Source: Thalassotalea euphylliae
GTDB taxonomy: Bacteria > Pseudomonadota > Gammaproteobacteria > Enterobacterales > Alteromonadaceae
Assembly (NCBI RefSeq): GCF_003390335.1
Contig: NZ_QUOU01000001.1
Coordinates: 3,224,001 to 3,288,000 of the forward strand
Length of the DNA stretch: 64,000 nt
Direction: 5' to 3'
Below the pieces are notes generated by a model that saw nothing but the letters and a program-made list of their open reading frames with translations, searched no databases and was not told the origin of the DNA. Positions 9,464-17,112 of this stretch are shown one piece after another. The stretch's first letter is position 1. Each line of letters opens with the position of its first letter. The position numbers were made by a program, and so were the translations under genes.

Positions 9464-9516
9464 GAAAAGCGATATTTGCGTTTTTTTCCCATTTTTTTGC
9501 AAAATCATCGCTTTTC
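9464..9516. repeat. Inverted repeat between lon and hupB
   Basis: Ten-base arms gaaaagcgat (9464-9473) and atcgcttttc (9507-9516) are separated by 33 A/T-rich bases containing two homopolymeric T runs. It lies in the 284-nt gap between the lon stop and the hupB start. It could be a poor lon terminator or a structured leader for hupB. No clear -10/-35 for hupB could be picked out. Confidence 0.4.
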
Positions 9517-9540
9517 GGCCCCTAAAAACGTGCACTTGCT

Positions 9541-11892
9541 TTATTTTTCGTCAACTTGGAACTTGTCAACGGGCTGTTCTAGTGCGATATCAAGCACTTC
9601 GTCAATCCACTTAACTGGATGAATTGCAAGGTCTTGCTTGACGTTATCAGGAATTTCTTTCAGGTCGCGTTCGTTGTCTTTTGGAATCACCACCGTCTTG
9701 ATACCACCGCGATGTGCCGCCAGCAGCTTCTCTTTTAAGCCACCAATCGCTAACACTTCACCGCGTAACGTAATTTCACCTGTCATGGCAACGTCCGCTT
9801 TCACAGGATTACCCGTTAGGCTAGAAACCAACGCGGTGCACATACCAATACCGGCACTTGGGCCATCTTTCGGTGTCGCCCCTTCTGGCACGTGGACATG
9901 AATATCACGCTTCTCGTAGAAATCTTCGTTGATGCGGAGCTTTTCCGTTCGGCTGCGCACCACTGTCATCGCCGCTTGAATCGACTCTTGCATCACATCA
10001 CCAAGCGAGCCTGTGTAAGTTAGCTTGCCTTTACCGACATTAGAGGCCGTTTCGATAGTTAACAAATCGCCACCGACTGATGTCCAAGCAAGGCCCGTGA
10101 CTTGGCCAATGCGGTTTTGATCATCTGCCTTGCCGTAATCAAAACGTTGCACACCTAAGTATTCACTTAGGTTTTCATCGGTAATTTCAATGTGCTTAAT
10201 TTGCTTATCAAGCAAGATGGCTTTCACCACTTTGCGGCACAGTTTCGAAATCTCGCGCTCTAGGCTTCGCACACCAGCTTCGCGGGTGTAGTAGCGAATA
10301 ATGCCAACAATCGCACTATCTTCAATCGTCACTTCTTTTGCTTTTAAGCCGTTGCGCTCAATCTGCTTAGGCACTAAGTGGCGCTTAGCGATATTCAGCT
10401 TTTCGTCTTCGGTGTAACCCGACAAGCGAATAACTTCCATACGATCTAATAATGGACCTGGAATATTCATGCTGTTTGACGTGGCAACAAACATCACATC
10501 AGATAAGTCATAATCCACTTCTAAGTAGTGATCATTGAAGCTCGTATTTTGCTCAGGATCTAATACTTCCAGTAATGCAGATGCAGGGTCACCACGCATA
10601 TCAGACGCCATCTTATCGATTTCATCTAACAGGAATAATGGGTTTTTCACGCCAACCTTGGCAATTTTTTGAATGAGCTTGCCCGGTAAACTGCCTATGT
10701 AAGTACGGCGATGACCGCGAATTTCCGCTTCGTCACGCACGCCGCCGAGCGCCATGCGCACATATTTGCGACCCGTTGCCTTAGCGATTGATTGACCAAG
10801 CGAAGTTTTACCAACACCCGGAGGTCCTACTAAACAAAGGATCGGGCCTTTTAATTTGCTAACACGCTGTTGCACCGCTAAGTACTCAAGAATGCGCTCT
10901 TTCACCTTGTCTAGACCATAGTGGTCTTTCTCTAAGACTTGCTCTGCTAGTGCCAGGTTTCTCTTGAGCTTGCTGCGCTTTTTCCATGGCACATTACACA
11001 TCCAGTCAATGTAGCTGCGCACTACCGTAGCTTCTGCCGACATGGTCGACATCATTTTCAGCTTTTGGTATTCCGCCATGGTTTTATCTTTGGCTTCATC
11101 CGGCATTTGCGCTTCTTCAATGCGTTTTAGCATTTGCTCAGCTTCATCTGGCACGTCGTCCATCTCGCCAAGCTCTTTTTGGATGGCCTTCATTTGCTCG
11201 TTGAGGTAGTACTCACGCTGGCTTTTTTCCATTTGCTTTTTCACGCGGGTACGAATTTTCTTCTCAACTTGCAATAAGTCTATTTCACCTTCCATCAAGG
11301 CCATTAAGTATTCTAAACGCTCAGCCACATTAGAAGTTTCTAAGACCTTTTGCTTGTCGTTAAGTTTTAATGGCATATGCGCGGCCATCGTATCGGCAAG
11401 TTGTTCAGGATCTTCGATACCTGACAATGACGTTAATACTTCTGGCGGGATTTTCTTATTGAGTTTGACATAACCTTCAAACTGAGAAATCGCAGAGCGT
11501 ACCAAGACATCGCTGCTTTCATCGTTATTGCTTTGTGATTCAATGTATTCAACATCAGCAGTAAAGTAGTCTTCGGTATTGATAAACTGCTTGATTTGCG
11601 CACGCTTAACGCCTTCAACCAGCACTTTAACCGTACCGTCAGGCAGTTTAAGCATTTGTAGAATAGAAGCGACGGTACCTGTTTCGTAGACGTCGTTTGA
11701 TGTTGGATCATCAATGGCGGCATCTTTTTGCGCGACAAGGAAAACTTGTTTATCACTTTCCATCGCAATATCTAGACTGCGGATAGACTTTTCGCGACCA
11801 ACAAACAATGGAATCACCATTTGCGGATAGACAACGACGTCTCTTAACGCCAACACAGGGATTTCTACTACACCGGATAATTCATTGGTCAT
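9541..11892 (-). CDS. lon: ATP-dependent protease Lon (LonA)
   Basis: Cytosolic AAA+ serine protease that degrades misfolded and regulatory proteins; 783 aa, one shorter than E. coli. The N-terminal substrate domain (about 1-300) is followed by AAA+ with Walker A GPPGVGKT and Walker B LFLLDEIDK. The C-terminal protease domain has the catalytic Ser in DGPSAGIGM and catalytic Lys in GGLKEKLLAAHRGG. It lies between clpX and hupB as in most gammaproteobacteria. A sigma-32-type promoter stands at 11997-12024. Confidence 0.97.
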   Translation of the reverse strand: MTNELSGVVEIPVLALRDVVVYPQMVIPLFVGREKSIRSLDIAMESDKQVFLVAQKDAAIDDPTSNDVYETGTVASILQMLKLPDGTVKVLVEGVKRAQIKQFINTEDYFTADVEYIESQSNNDESSDVLVRSAISQFEGYVKLNKKIPPEVLTSLSGIEDPEQLADTMAAHMPLKLNDKQKVLETSNVAERLEYLMALMEGEIDLLQVEKKIRTRVKKQMEKSQREYYLNEQMKAIQKELGEMDDVPDEAEQMLKRIEEAQMPDEAKDKTMAEYQKLKMMSTMSAEATVVRSYIDWMCNVPWKKRSKLKRNLALAEQVLEKDHYGLDKVKERILEYLAVQQRVSKLKGPILCLVGPPGVGKTSLGQSIAKATGRKYVRMALGGVRDEAEIRGHRRTYIGSLPGKLIQKIAKVGVKNPLFLLDEIDKMASDMRGDPASALLEVLDPEQNTSFNDHYLEVDYDLSDVMFVATSNSMNIPGPLLDRMEVIRLSGYTEDEKLNIAKRHLVPKQIERNGLKAKEVTIEDSAIVGIIRYYTREAGVRSLEREISKLCRKVVKAILLDKQIKHIEITDENLSEYLGVQRFDYGKADDQNRIGQVTGLAWTSVGGDLLTIETASNVGKGKLTYTGSLGDVMQESIQAAMTVVRSRTEKLRINEDFYEKRDIHVHVPEGATPKDGPSAGIGMCTALVSSLTGNPVKADVAMTGEITLRGEVLAIGGLKEKLLAAHRGGIKTVVIPKDNERDLKEIPDNVKQDLAIHPVKWIDEVLDIALEQPVDKFQVDEK

Positions 11893-11996
11893 AGATAACT
11901 CTCTTGGAAATAGATTCGGAAATCAGCGGATTGCTTTATCATCCATAGGAAAAAGCCAAGCTGATACTCAACGAGTATTCATTACGATAAAAAAGT

Positions 11997-12024
11997 ATAT
12001 GGGGATGTTAAAATAACTTTCAAC
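11997..12024 (-). promoter_or_regulatory. Heat-shock (sigma-32) promoter of lon
   Basis: On the minus strand GTTGAAA (12024-12018) is followed after exactly 13 nt by CCCCATAT (12004-11997). This fits the RpoH consensus CTTGAAA-N13-17-CCCCATNT closely. It lies about 105 nt upstream of the lon start and just downstream of the clpX terminator. lon is a classic sigma-32 gene. Confidence 0.8.
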
Positions 12025-12035
12025 AAGGCAATAAA

Positions 12036-12060
12036 AAAAAGAGCCTTACCGGCTCTTTTT
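12036..12060 (-). terminator. Intrinsic terminator of clpX
   Basis: Stem aaaaagagcc / ggctcttttt with a 5-nt loop; on the minus strand it ends in an eight-T run (complement of 12033-12040). It lies 40 nt past the clpX stop and 12 nt upstream of the lon -35, so clpX and lon are separate transcription units. Confidence 0.85.
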
Positions 12061-12099
12061 TGTGCAATTTCGATAACTTATCGTTATCTCGCTCAATGC

Positions 12100-13380
12100 T
12101 TAGCTATCAGATGCCGCTTGGTCTTGCGGTGTTTCGTAGATAATAATTGGCTTAGACTCGCCAGTAATCACGGTTTCGTCAACAACGACTTTCGACGCAT
12201 TTTCCATCGATGGCAACTCGTACATAGTATCGAGTAGCACACCTTCAACAATTGAACGCAAGCCGCGAGCACCAGTTTTACGCACCATAGCTTTGTTCGC
12301 TATCGCTTTTAGCGCATCTTCTCTGAACTCTAGCTCAACCTCTTCCATATCAAACAAGGCTGTAAATTGCTTAGTTAAGGCATTTTTTGGCTCTTGTAAG
12401 ATTTGAATCAACGCGTCTTCATCAAGTTCGCTTAGTGTTGCGACAACGGGTAAACGACCGATGAATTCAGGAATTAAACCGTATTTCACTAAGTCTTCCG
12501 GCTCGACTTCTTGGAAGCGCTCGGTGAGTGATTTATTTTCATCCTTGCTGCGTACTTCCGCGCCGAAACCAATACCCGTACCGGTTTCACAGCGTTGCTC
12601 AATCACTTTATCTAGGCCAGCAAACGCACCACCACAGATAAATAAGATCTTAGAGGTATCAACCTGCAAGAATTCTTGCTGCGGATGCTTGCGGCCACCT
12701 TGTGGGGGGACTGAAGCGATAGTGCCTTCAATCAATTTCAGCAGTGCTTGTTGAACACCTTCGCCTGACACATCTCGGGTGATTGATGGGTTGTCTGACT
12801 TGCGAGAAATTTTATCAATTTCATCAATGTAAACGATGCCACGCTGTGCTTTTTCAACGTCGTAATCACATTTTTGCAATAGCTTTTGAATGATGTTCTC
12901 AACATCTTCACCAACATAACCGGCTTCGGTTAATGTGGTCGCATCTGCCATCGTAAATGGTACGTCTAGCAAGCGCGCTAGTGTTTCCGCCAATAGCGTC
13001 TTACCACTACCAGTTGGGCCAATCAATAAGATATTACTTTTGCTTAGCTCAACACCGTTGTGCTGGTCACCATTGCGCAAACGTTTGTAGTGGTTGTAAA
13101 CCGCAACCGCTAATACTTTCTTCGCATGCTCTTGACCAATAACATAGTCATCAAGGCTTGCGCGGATGTCCATTGGTGAAGGCAAAGATTCTTTGTCTTG
13201 CTTAGGTGCAATTTCTTTAATTTCTTCGCGGATAATGTCATTACATAATTCAACGCACTCGTCGCAAATAAATACCGACGGGCCGGCAATCAACTTGCGA
13301 ACTTCGTGTTGGCTCTTACCGCAAAAAGAGCAATACAATAACTTTCCACTATCACCGTCACCTTTTTTTATGTCGGTCAT
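12100..13380 (-). CDS. clpX: ATP-dependent Clp protease ATP-binding subunit ClpX
   Basis: AAA+ unfoldase of ClpXP, 426 aa. The N-terminal C4 zinc domain is clear (CSFCGKSQ ... CDECVELC). AAA+ shows Walker A GPTGSGKT, pore loop GYVG, Walker B VYIDEIDK, and the RKHPQQEF loop that contacts substrate. The ClpP-docking loop (IGF class) is represented by GTGIGFGAEV. The ATG at 13380 has GAGG 6 nt upstream. It lies directly downstream of clpP with an 80-nt gap that carries an A/T-rich hairpin. Confidence 0.97.
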   Translation of the reverse strand: MTDIKKGDGDSGKLLYCSFCGKSQHEVRKLIAGPSVFICDECVELCNDIIREEIKEIAPKQDKESLPSPMDIRASLDDYVIGQEHAKKVLAVAVYNHYKRLRNGDQHNGVELSKSNILLIGPTGSGKTLLAETLARLLDVPFTMADATTLTEAGYVGEDVENIIQKLLQKCDYDVEKAQRGIVYIDEIDKISRKSDNPSITRDVSGEGVQQALLKLIEGTIASVPPQGGRKHPQQEFLQVDTSKILFICGGAFAGLDKVIEQRCETGTGIGFGAEVRSKDENKSLTERFQEVEPEDLVKYGLIPEFIGRLPVVATLSELDEDALIQILQEPKNALTKQFTALFDMEEVELEFREDALKAIANKAMVRKTGARGLRSIVEGVLLDTMYELPSMENASKVVVDETVITGESKPIIIYETPQDQAASDS

Positions 13381-13427
13381 ACGGTACCTCTAAATTTATA
13401 ACTTTCTAATTAATTCACGCTGTTTTA

Positions 13428-13451
13428 CTAAGTATTTCACAAAATACTTAG
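13428..13451. repeat. A/T-rich hairpin between clpP and clpX
   Basis: Perfect ten-base arms ctaagtattt / aaatacttag around a 4-nt loop. No T run follows, so it is not a typical terminator. It may protect the clpP 3' end or set the clpP:clpX ratio. Confidence 0.6.
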
Positions 13452-13460
13452 ATGACAATC

Positions 13461-14102
13461 TTATTTATCAGCTCTTTGCTCTAATATGGCGTCAACTAAA
13501 CCATATTCAACTGCATCTTGTGCACTCAAGAAATTATCGCGGTCTGTGTCTTGCGCAACTTGCTCAAGTGGCTTACCTGTATGATCTGCCATTAAGCGAT
13601 TTAATTTCTCTTTGATGTATAAAATTTCTTTTGCGTGAATTTCAAAATCTGATGCTTGGCCTTGGAAACCGCCAAGTGGTTGATGAATCATAACGCGTGA
13701 ATTTGGTAAGCAGTAACGTTTACCCTTTTCACCGCCAGATAGCAAAAATGCGCCCATACTTGCCGCTTGACCGATACACACTGTGCTCACGTTTGGCTTG
13801 ATAAACTGCATCGTATCATAGATCGCTAAACCAGCGGTTACTGAACCGCCTGGTGAGTTAATGTATAAGAAGATATCTTTTTCTGGACTTTCCGACTCTA
13901 GGAATAGCATCTGTGCGACGATAAGGTTTGCCATATGGTCTTCAACCTGACCGCACAAGAAGATTACACGCTCTTTTAACAGGCGCGAATAAATATCGTA
14001 AGAGCGCTCCCCTTTTGCCGTTTGTTCGACCACCATAGGGACTAGGGCATTTTCGATATTGTTATTGTCGTTAAGGGAATGAGTTAGATGAGATGTAAAC
14101 AA
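13461..14102 (-). CDS. clpP: ATP-dependent Clp protease proteolytic subunit ClpP
   Basis: Serine peptidase forming the 14-mer chamber used by ClpX and ClpA. Catalytic Ser lies in GQAASMGAFLL, His in MIHQPLGG and Asp in the DTDRDNFLS region. The reading starts with TTG at 14102, preceded by AAGGAA. This gives a short propeptide ahead of ALVPMV, the usual mature N-terminus. At 213 aa it is a few residues longer than E. coli, all in the propeptide. Own promoter and an overlapping tig terminator lie immediately upstream (14121-14182). Confidence 0.96.
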   Translation of the reverse strand: MFTSHLTHSLNDNNNIENALVPMVVEQTAKGERSYDIYSRLLKERVIFLCGQVEDHMANLIVAQMLFLESESPEKDIFLYINSPGGSVTAGLAIYDTMQFIKPNVSTVCIGQAASMGAFLLSGGEKGKRYCLPNSRVMIHQPLGGFQGQASDFEIHAKEILYIKEKLNRLMADHTGKPLEQVAQDTDRDNFLSAQDAVEYGLVDAILEQRADK

Positions 14103-14125
14103 CGGAATTTCCTTACTTGTAAAAA

Positions 14126-14157
14126 AAATGGCTCATATGAATCCATACAAGCCATTT
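14126..14157 (-). terminator. Terminator hairpin after tig, overlapping the clpP promoter
   Basis: On the minus strand aaatggcttgtatg pairs with catatgagccattt (14 base pairs, two of them G-U) around loop gatt, followed by eight T (complement of 14121-14128). This is a full intrinsic terminator, 34 nt after the tig stop. Its 3' end is only about 20 nt from the clpP start. The 5' arm shares bases with the clpP -10 box at 14154-14159. Confidence 0.75.
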
Positions 14158-14182
14158 AAGCTATTGCTTAGCGTATTGTCAA
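14154..14182 (-). promoter_or_regulatory. Sigma-70 promoter of clpP
   Basis: TTGACA (14182-14177), 17-nt spacer, TTAAAT (14159-14154). The predicted start near 14147 falls inside the tig terminator's 5' arm, so an RNA begun here could not form that hairpin. Consensus match is 6/6 and 4/6. Confidence 0.65.
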
Positions 14183-14190
14183 CGAAAAGC

Positions 14191-15498
14191 TTATTTTGCT
14201 TCAGGATTCATAATGTCCTGGAAGCTTGCTTCTTTGTCAGAAACATTCGCTTTTTCAACAACGAAATCTACCGCTTGCTCTTCTAATGCAACGTTTTGCA
14301 TTTGCTGGTGCATTTCTTTGTTGTTTTTGTAGTACTCGATAACCTCAGCTGGATCTTCGTATGCAGATGCAGCCGTTTCGATTAACTCGTCTACTTTCGC
14401 TTCGTCAACTTTTAACTCGTTTACTTTGATGATTTCACCAAGTAATAGACCAACTTTTACGCGACGCTTTGCTTGCTCTTCGAACATTTCAGCTGGTAAT
14501 TGAGGTAAGTTTTTAGGGTCCATTTGACCACCGAAGCGTTGAAGCGCTTGCTGACGTAATACGTCAACTTCTTGTGCGATTAATGCAGCTGGAAGCTCAA
14601 CTTCGTGGTGTTCTAATAAACCTTCGATGGCTTGCTCTTTGATCTTAGCTTTCACTGCTTGACCAAGTTCACGTGCCATGTTTTTAGAAACTTCTTCACG
14701 TAATGCTTCTACGCCGCCTTCTTCAACACCGAAAAGCTGAGCGAATTCGTCGTTAACTTCTGGCAGCTCTGGGCCTTCAGTTTTAAGTACTTTAATGTCG
14801 AATTCAGCTTCTTTACCTTTAAGGTTTTCAGCGTGGTAATCTTCAGGGAAAGTAACTTTAATTGTTTGCTCTTCACCTGCTTTCATGCCTGTGATTTCTT
14901 TTTCGAAACCTGGGATCATGCGGCCAGAACCAAGCTCAAGTTCGAAACCTTCAGCTTTACCACCTTCGAACTCTTCACCGTCAACACGGCCAAGGAAATC
15001 GATCGTTAGCTTGTCGCCTTTCTTAGACTTACGCTTGTTCTCTTTCCACGTTTTGTGTTGGTTTTGAAGGGTAACGAACATTTCATCGATGTCAGCATCA
15101 GTTACTTGAGCAACTGGACGCTCAACAGCGATTTTTTCTAAATCTTTGATTTCAACTTCTGGGTATACTTCGAACGTTGCTTCGAACTCAAATGGCTTGC
15201 CATCTTCGTTGCTTTTCGCTTCGAAGTTAGGGCGACCCGCTGGGTTGATTTTTTCTTCGATGATTGCTTCAACGAAGTTGCGTTGCATTAGTTCACCCGT
15301 GATTTCTTCACGAACTGCTTTGCCGTAACGCTTTTGAATAACTGATGGTGGCACTTTACCAGGACGGAAACCATTGATGCGTTGGGTCTTAGCTAATTGG
15401 CGAAGACGGTTTTTAACTTCAACATCTACTTTTTCAGCAGGAACAGAAATCGTTAAACGGCGTTCCAAACCTTGTGTAGTCTCAACAGAAACTTGCAT
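14191..15498 (-). CDS. tig: Trigger factor (ribosome-associated chaperone)
   Basis: Ribosome-bound chaperone and prolyl isomerase, 435 aa (E. coli 432). The N-terminal ribosome-binding domain has the signature region GFRPGKVPPSVIQKRYG. The central FKBP-type domain shows KKGDKLTIDFLGRVDGEEFEGG and GSGRMIPGFEKEITGM. The C-terminal part is a long helical cradle. The ATG at 15498 has GAGG upstream. First gene of tig-clpP-clpX-lon. Confidence 0.97.
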   Translation of the reverse strand: MQVSVETTQGLERRLTISVPAEKVDVEVKNRLRQLAKTQRINGFRPGKVPPSVIQKRYGKAVREEITGELMQRNFVEAIIEEKINPAGRPNFEAKSNEDGKPFEFEATFEVYPEVEIKDLEKIAVERPVAQVTDADIDEMFVTLQNQHKTWKENKRKSKKGDKLTIDFLGRVDGEEFEGGKAEGFELELGSGRMIPGFEKEITGMKAGEEQTIKVTFPEDYHAENLKGKEAEFDIKVLKTEGPELPEVNDEFAQLFGVEEGGVEALREEVSKNMARELGQAVKAKIKEQAIEGLLEHHEVELPAALIAQEVDVLRQQALQRFGGQMDPKNLPQLPAEMFEEQAKRRVKVGLLLGEIIKVNELKVDEAKVDELIETAASAYEDPAEVIEYYKNNKEMHQQMQNVALEEQAVDFVVEKANVSDKEASFQDIMNPEAK

Positions 15499-15657
15499 TT
15501 ATATACCTCAATTTAGCGTTTGAACACGCTTCCTATTTTCCATCTATCTATCCAAGCAAATTCTCACCATGAAAATGCTGTTAGCCCTTGTAGCTTCGCT
15601 AGTCGAGCCGGGAAACACCTGAATAAATGATGCTCATATTAAAATTAATGACGCGCA

Positions 15658-15686
15658 ATTATAGCCATGCTTTTTGCAAGAGTCGA
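15658..15686 (-). promoter_or_regulatory. Probable sigma-70 promoter of tig
   Basis: On the minus strand a perfect TATAAT (15663-15658) has TCGACT 17 nt upstream (15686-15681, 4/6 to TTGACA). It gives a leader of about 150 nt before the tig ATG. I see no gene in 15499-15860. Confidence 0.5.
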
Positions 15687-15863
15687 GTTAATCGCTTGAT
15701 TATTTTATATTCTTAAATTTTTCAACAAGATAGTAGCAAAATTAGCGTATTTTATCGATGTTCTCGCTAATTCACTGATCTTATAAGAATTTAAGTGATT
15801 TGAGATTTGATGGCGTCGTATTGGCAGTTAAAAATGATAGTTGGAAGTTCGCCTTTTAAAATG

Positions 15864-15883
15864 AAAAATACCTAGCCAAGTAT
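15864..15883 (-). terminator. Probable terminator of the tRNA operon
   Basis: On the minus strand a short six-pair stem (atactt/aggtat, one G-U) with loop ggct is followed by TTTTT. It lies about 60 nt past the last degenerate tRNA repeat. The stem is weak. Confidence 0.4.
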
Positions 15884-15982
15884 CTTGATATTGGGAAATA
15901 GTGAGTGGTCTGCAATGCGGTGGATGAAGCTACCACTGTTTTTGGGTGTACCCAAACCAAATGTTATCAATGCAAGAGAAAA

Positions 15983-16040
15983 TGCTCGGTGATGTAGGAT
16001 TTGAACCTATGACCCATATAGAGAGTACCCAAACCAAGTG
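15983..16040 (-). pseudogene. Truncated tRNA-Pro-like unit 3
   Basis: Most diverged unit. The T arm has one change (cctatgacc on the plus strand) and the encoded 3' end reads GCA instead of CCA. It lacks D arm, 5' acceptor strand and anticodon 3' stem, so it cannot fold as a tRNA. Confidence 0.8.
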
Positions 16041-16061
16041 TAATGACAAAAAGAGAGAAAG

Positions 16062-16119
16062 TAGTCGGTGATGTAGGATTTGAACCTACGACCCTATGAA
16101 AGAGTACCCAAACCAAGTG
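16062..16119 (-). pseudogene. Truncated tRNA-Pro-like unit 2
   Basis: T arm identical to the true tRNA-Pro. The encoded 3' end reads CTA instead of CCA. The D arm and the acceptor 5' half are missing. Confidence 0.8.
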
Positions 16120-16140
16120 TAATGATAAAAAGAGAGAAAG

Positions 16141-16198
16141 TGGTCGGTGATGTAGGATTTGAACCTACGACCCATTTAGAGAGCACCCAAACCAAGTG
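16141..16198 (-). pseudogene. Truncated tRNA-Pro-like unit 1
   Basis: Closest to the real gene: T arm and 3' CCA are intact and the anticodon loop is kept. GCTCTCTAAAT replaces the 3' half of the anticodon stem, and the D arm and acceptor 5' half are missing. Confidence 0.8.
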
Positions 16199-16219
16199 TA
16201 ATGATAAAAAGAGAGAAAG

Positions 16220-16296
16220 TGGTCGGTGATGTAGGATTTGAACCTACGACCCCTTGGACCCAAACCAAGTGCGCTACCAAGCTGCGCTAATCACCG
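16220..16296 (-). tRNA. tRNA-Pro(UGG), copy 1
   Basis: 77-nt cloverleaf with encoded CCA. Acceptor CGGTGAT pairs with ATCACCG, anticodon loop TTTGGGT carries TGG, and the T arm has GGTTCAAATCC. It is identical to the copies at 16399 and 16694. It is the last complete tRNA in the operon and directly precedes the fragment array. Confidence 0.96.
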
Positions 16297-16398
16297 ACAG
16301 AGGTAATGGTAATCGAAGCATTTAATTCGAACCACTTTAAATTTTAGCATCTAGAATTGTGCTTATGATAACACTACAAAGACTAAAATCTGAAAGAT

Positions 16399-16475
16399 TG
16401 GTCGGTGATGTAGGATTTGAACCTACGACCCCTTGGACCCAAACCAAGTGCGCTACCAAGCTGCGCTAATCACCG
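16399..16475 (-). tRNA. tRNA-Pro(UGG), copy 2
   Basis: Identical 77-nt gene with encoded CCA. It is separated from tRNA-His by 7 nt and from copy 1 by a 102-nt spacer that does not resemble the 79-bp unit. Confidence 0.96.
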
Positions 16476-16482
16476 ACGAAGA

Positions 16483-16559
16483 TGGGGTGGCTAATGGGAC
16501 TTGAACCCACGACAACCGGAATCACAATCCGGGGCTCTACCAACTGAGCTATAGCCACC
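16483..16559 (-). tRNA. tRNA-His(GUG)
   Basis: Begins GGTGGCTATAGCTCAGTTGG, has anticodon loop TTGTGAT (GTG) and ends GCCACCCCA. The encoded extra 5' G (G-1) pairs with C73, the identity element of bacterial tRNA-His. Confidence 0.96.
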
Positions 16560-16565
16560 ATTGTA

Positions 16566-16642
<77 letters not shown>

Positions 16643-16693
16643 ACATCACCTACAAGTGCATAGCTTTACTTCCCTTGTGCAAAGAAAATAAAG

Positions 16694-16770
16694 TGGTCGG
16701 TGATGTAGGATTTGAACCTACGACCCCTTGGACCCAAACCAAGTGCGCTACCAAGCTGCGCTAATCACCG
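16694..16770 (-). tRNA. tRNA-Pro(UGG), copy 3 (first in operon)
   Basis: Identical to the other two tRNA-Pro genes and the first gene after the promoter. Order of transcription is Pro, Arg, His, Pro, Pro, then the fragment array. It resembles the Arg-His-Leu-Pro operon of enterobacteria without Leu. Confidence 0.96.
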
Positions 16771-16810
16771 ACTTAGTTGTTAAAAGCCTTGTTGCCTTCA
16801 ACGGGTGCGC

Positions 16811-16839
16811 ATATTACCGACCCACCCTTTACTCGTCAA
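16811..16839 (-). promoter_or_regulatory. Promoter of the tRNA operon
   Basis: TTGACG (16839-16834), 17-nt spacer, TAATAT (16816-16811), followed by a G/C-rich GCGCACCC discriminator typical of stringently controlled stable-RNA promoters. The rest of the 342-nt gap up to folD shows no gene. Confidence 0.75.
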
Positions 16840-17112
16840 ACACTTTTTTAAAAAATCATTTCAACCGCTCACTTTTGCAACACTGCGTACAAAAAAGCAT
16901 TGATAAGCTTATTTTTTATCATTAAACACTATGTTACATGCCACTAATAAGATCACCATACCACAAGATTAACAAACCACTTTCGATCGCACTCTAAATA
17001 GAGGGGGTAACTTTATTCAGCTTTTTTACTATTTATTATAGTAGCCGCTACACTGGCATTTGCTTTTGTGTAAAAATATTAGCGTGAATTATCCTCTACT
17101 TTATAAAGAATT

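Larger units (their letters stand above)
15945..16219 (-). repeat. 79-bp-period array of tRNA-Pro 3'-fragment repeats
   Basis: Downstream of the last full tRNA-Pro the sequence repeats with an exact 79-nt step; the T-arm ends lie at 16223 (real gene), 16144, 16065 and 15986. Each unit keeps the anticodon arm 5' half and loop (ACTTGGTTTGGGT) and the T arm plus acceptor 3' strand. It replaces the acceptor 5' strand and D arm with a CTTTCTCTCTTTTTATCATTA-like spacer. A fifth partial trace (acccaaaccaaatg) lies near 15949-15962. The array is in the tRNA operon's transcription direction. Confidence 0.85.

Noticed and set aside
9638..9901. Plus-strand open frame opposite lon
   Set aside because: Falls entirely within the conserved Lon protease domain; no start context or independent coding signal.
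15945..16219. CRISPR-like regularly spaced repeats
   Set aside because: The 79-bp repeats include the spacers themselves, which are also near-identical, and they derive from tRNA-Pro. No cas genes nearby.
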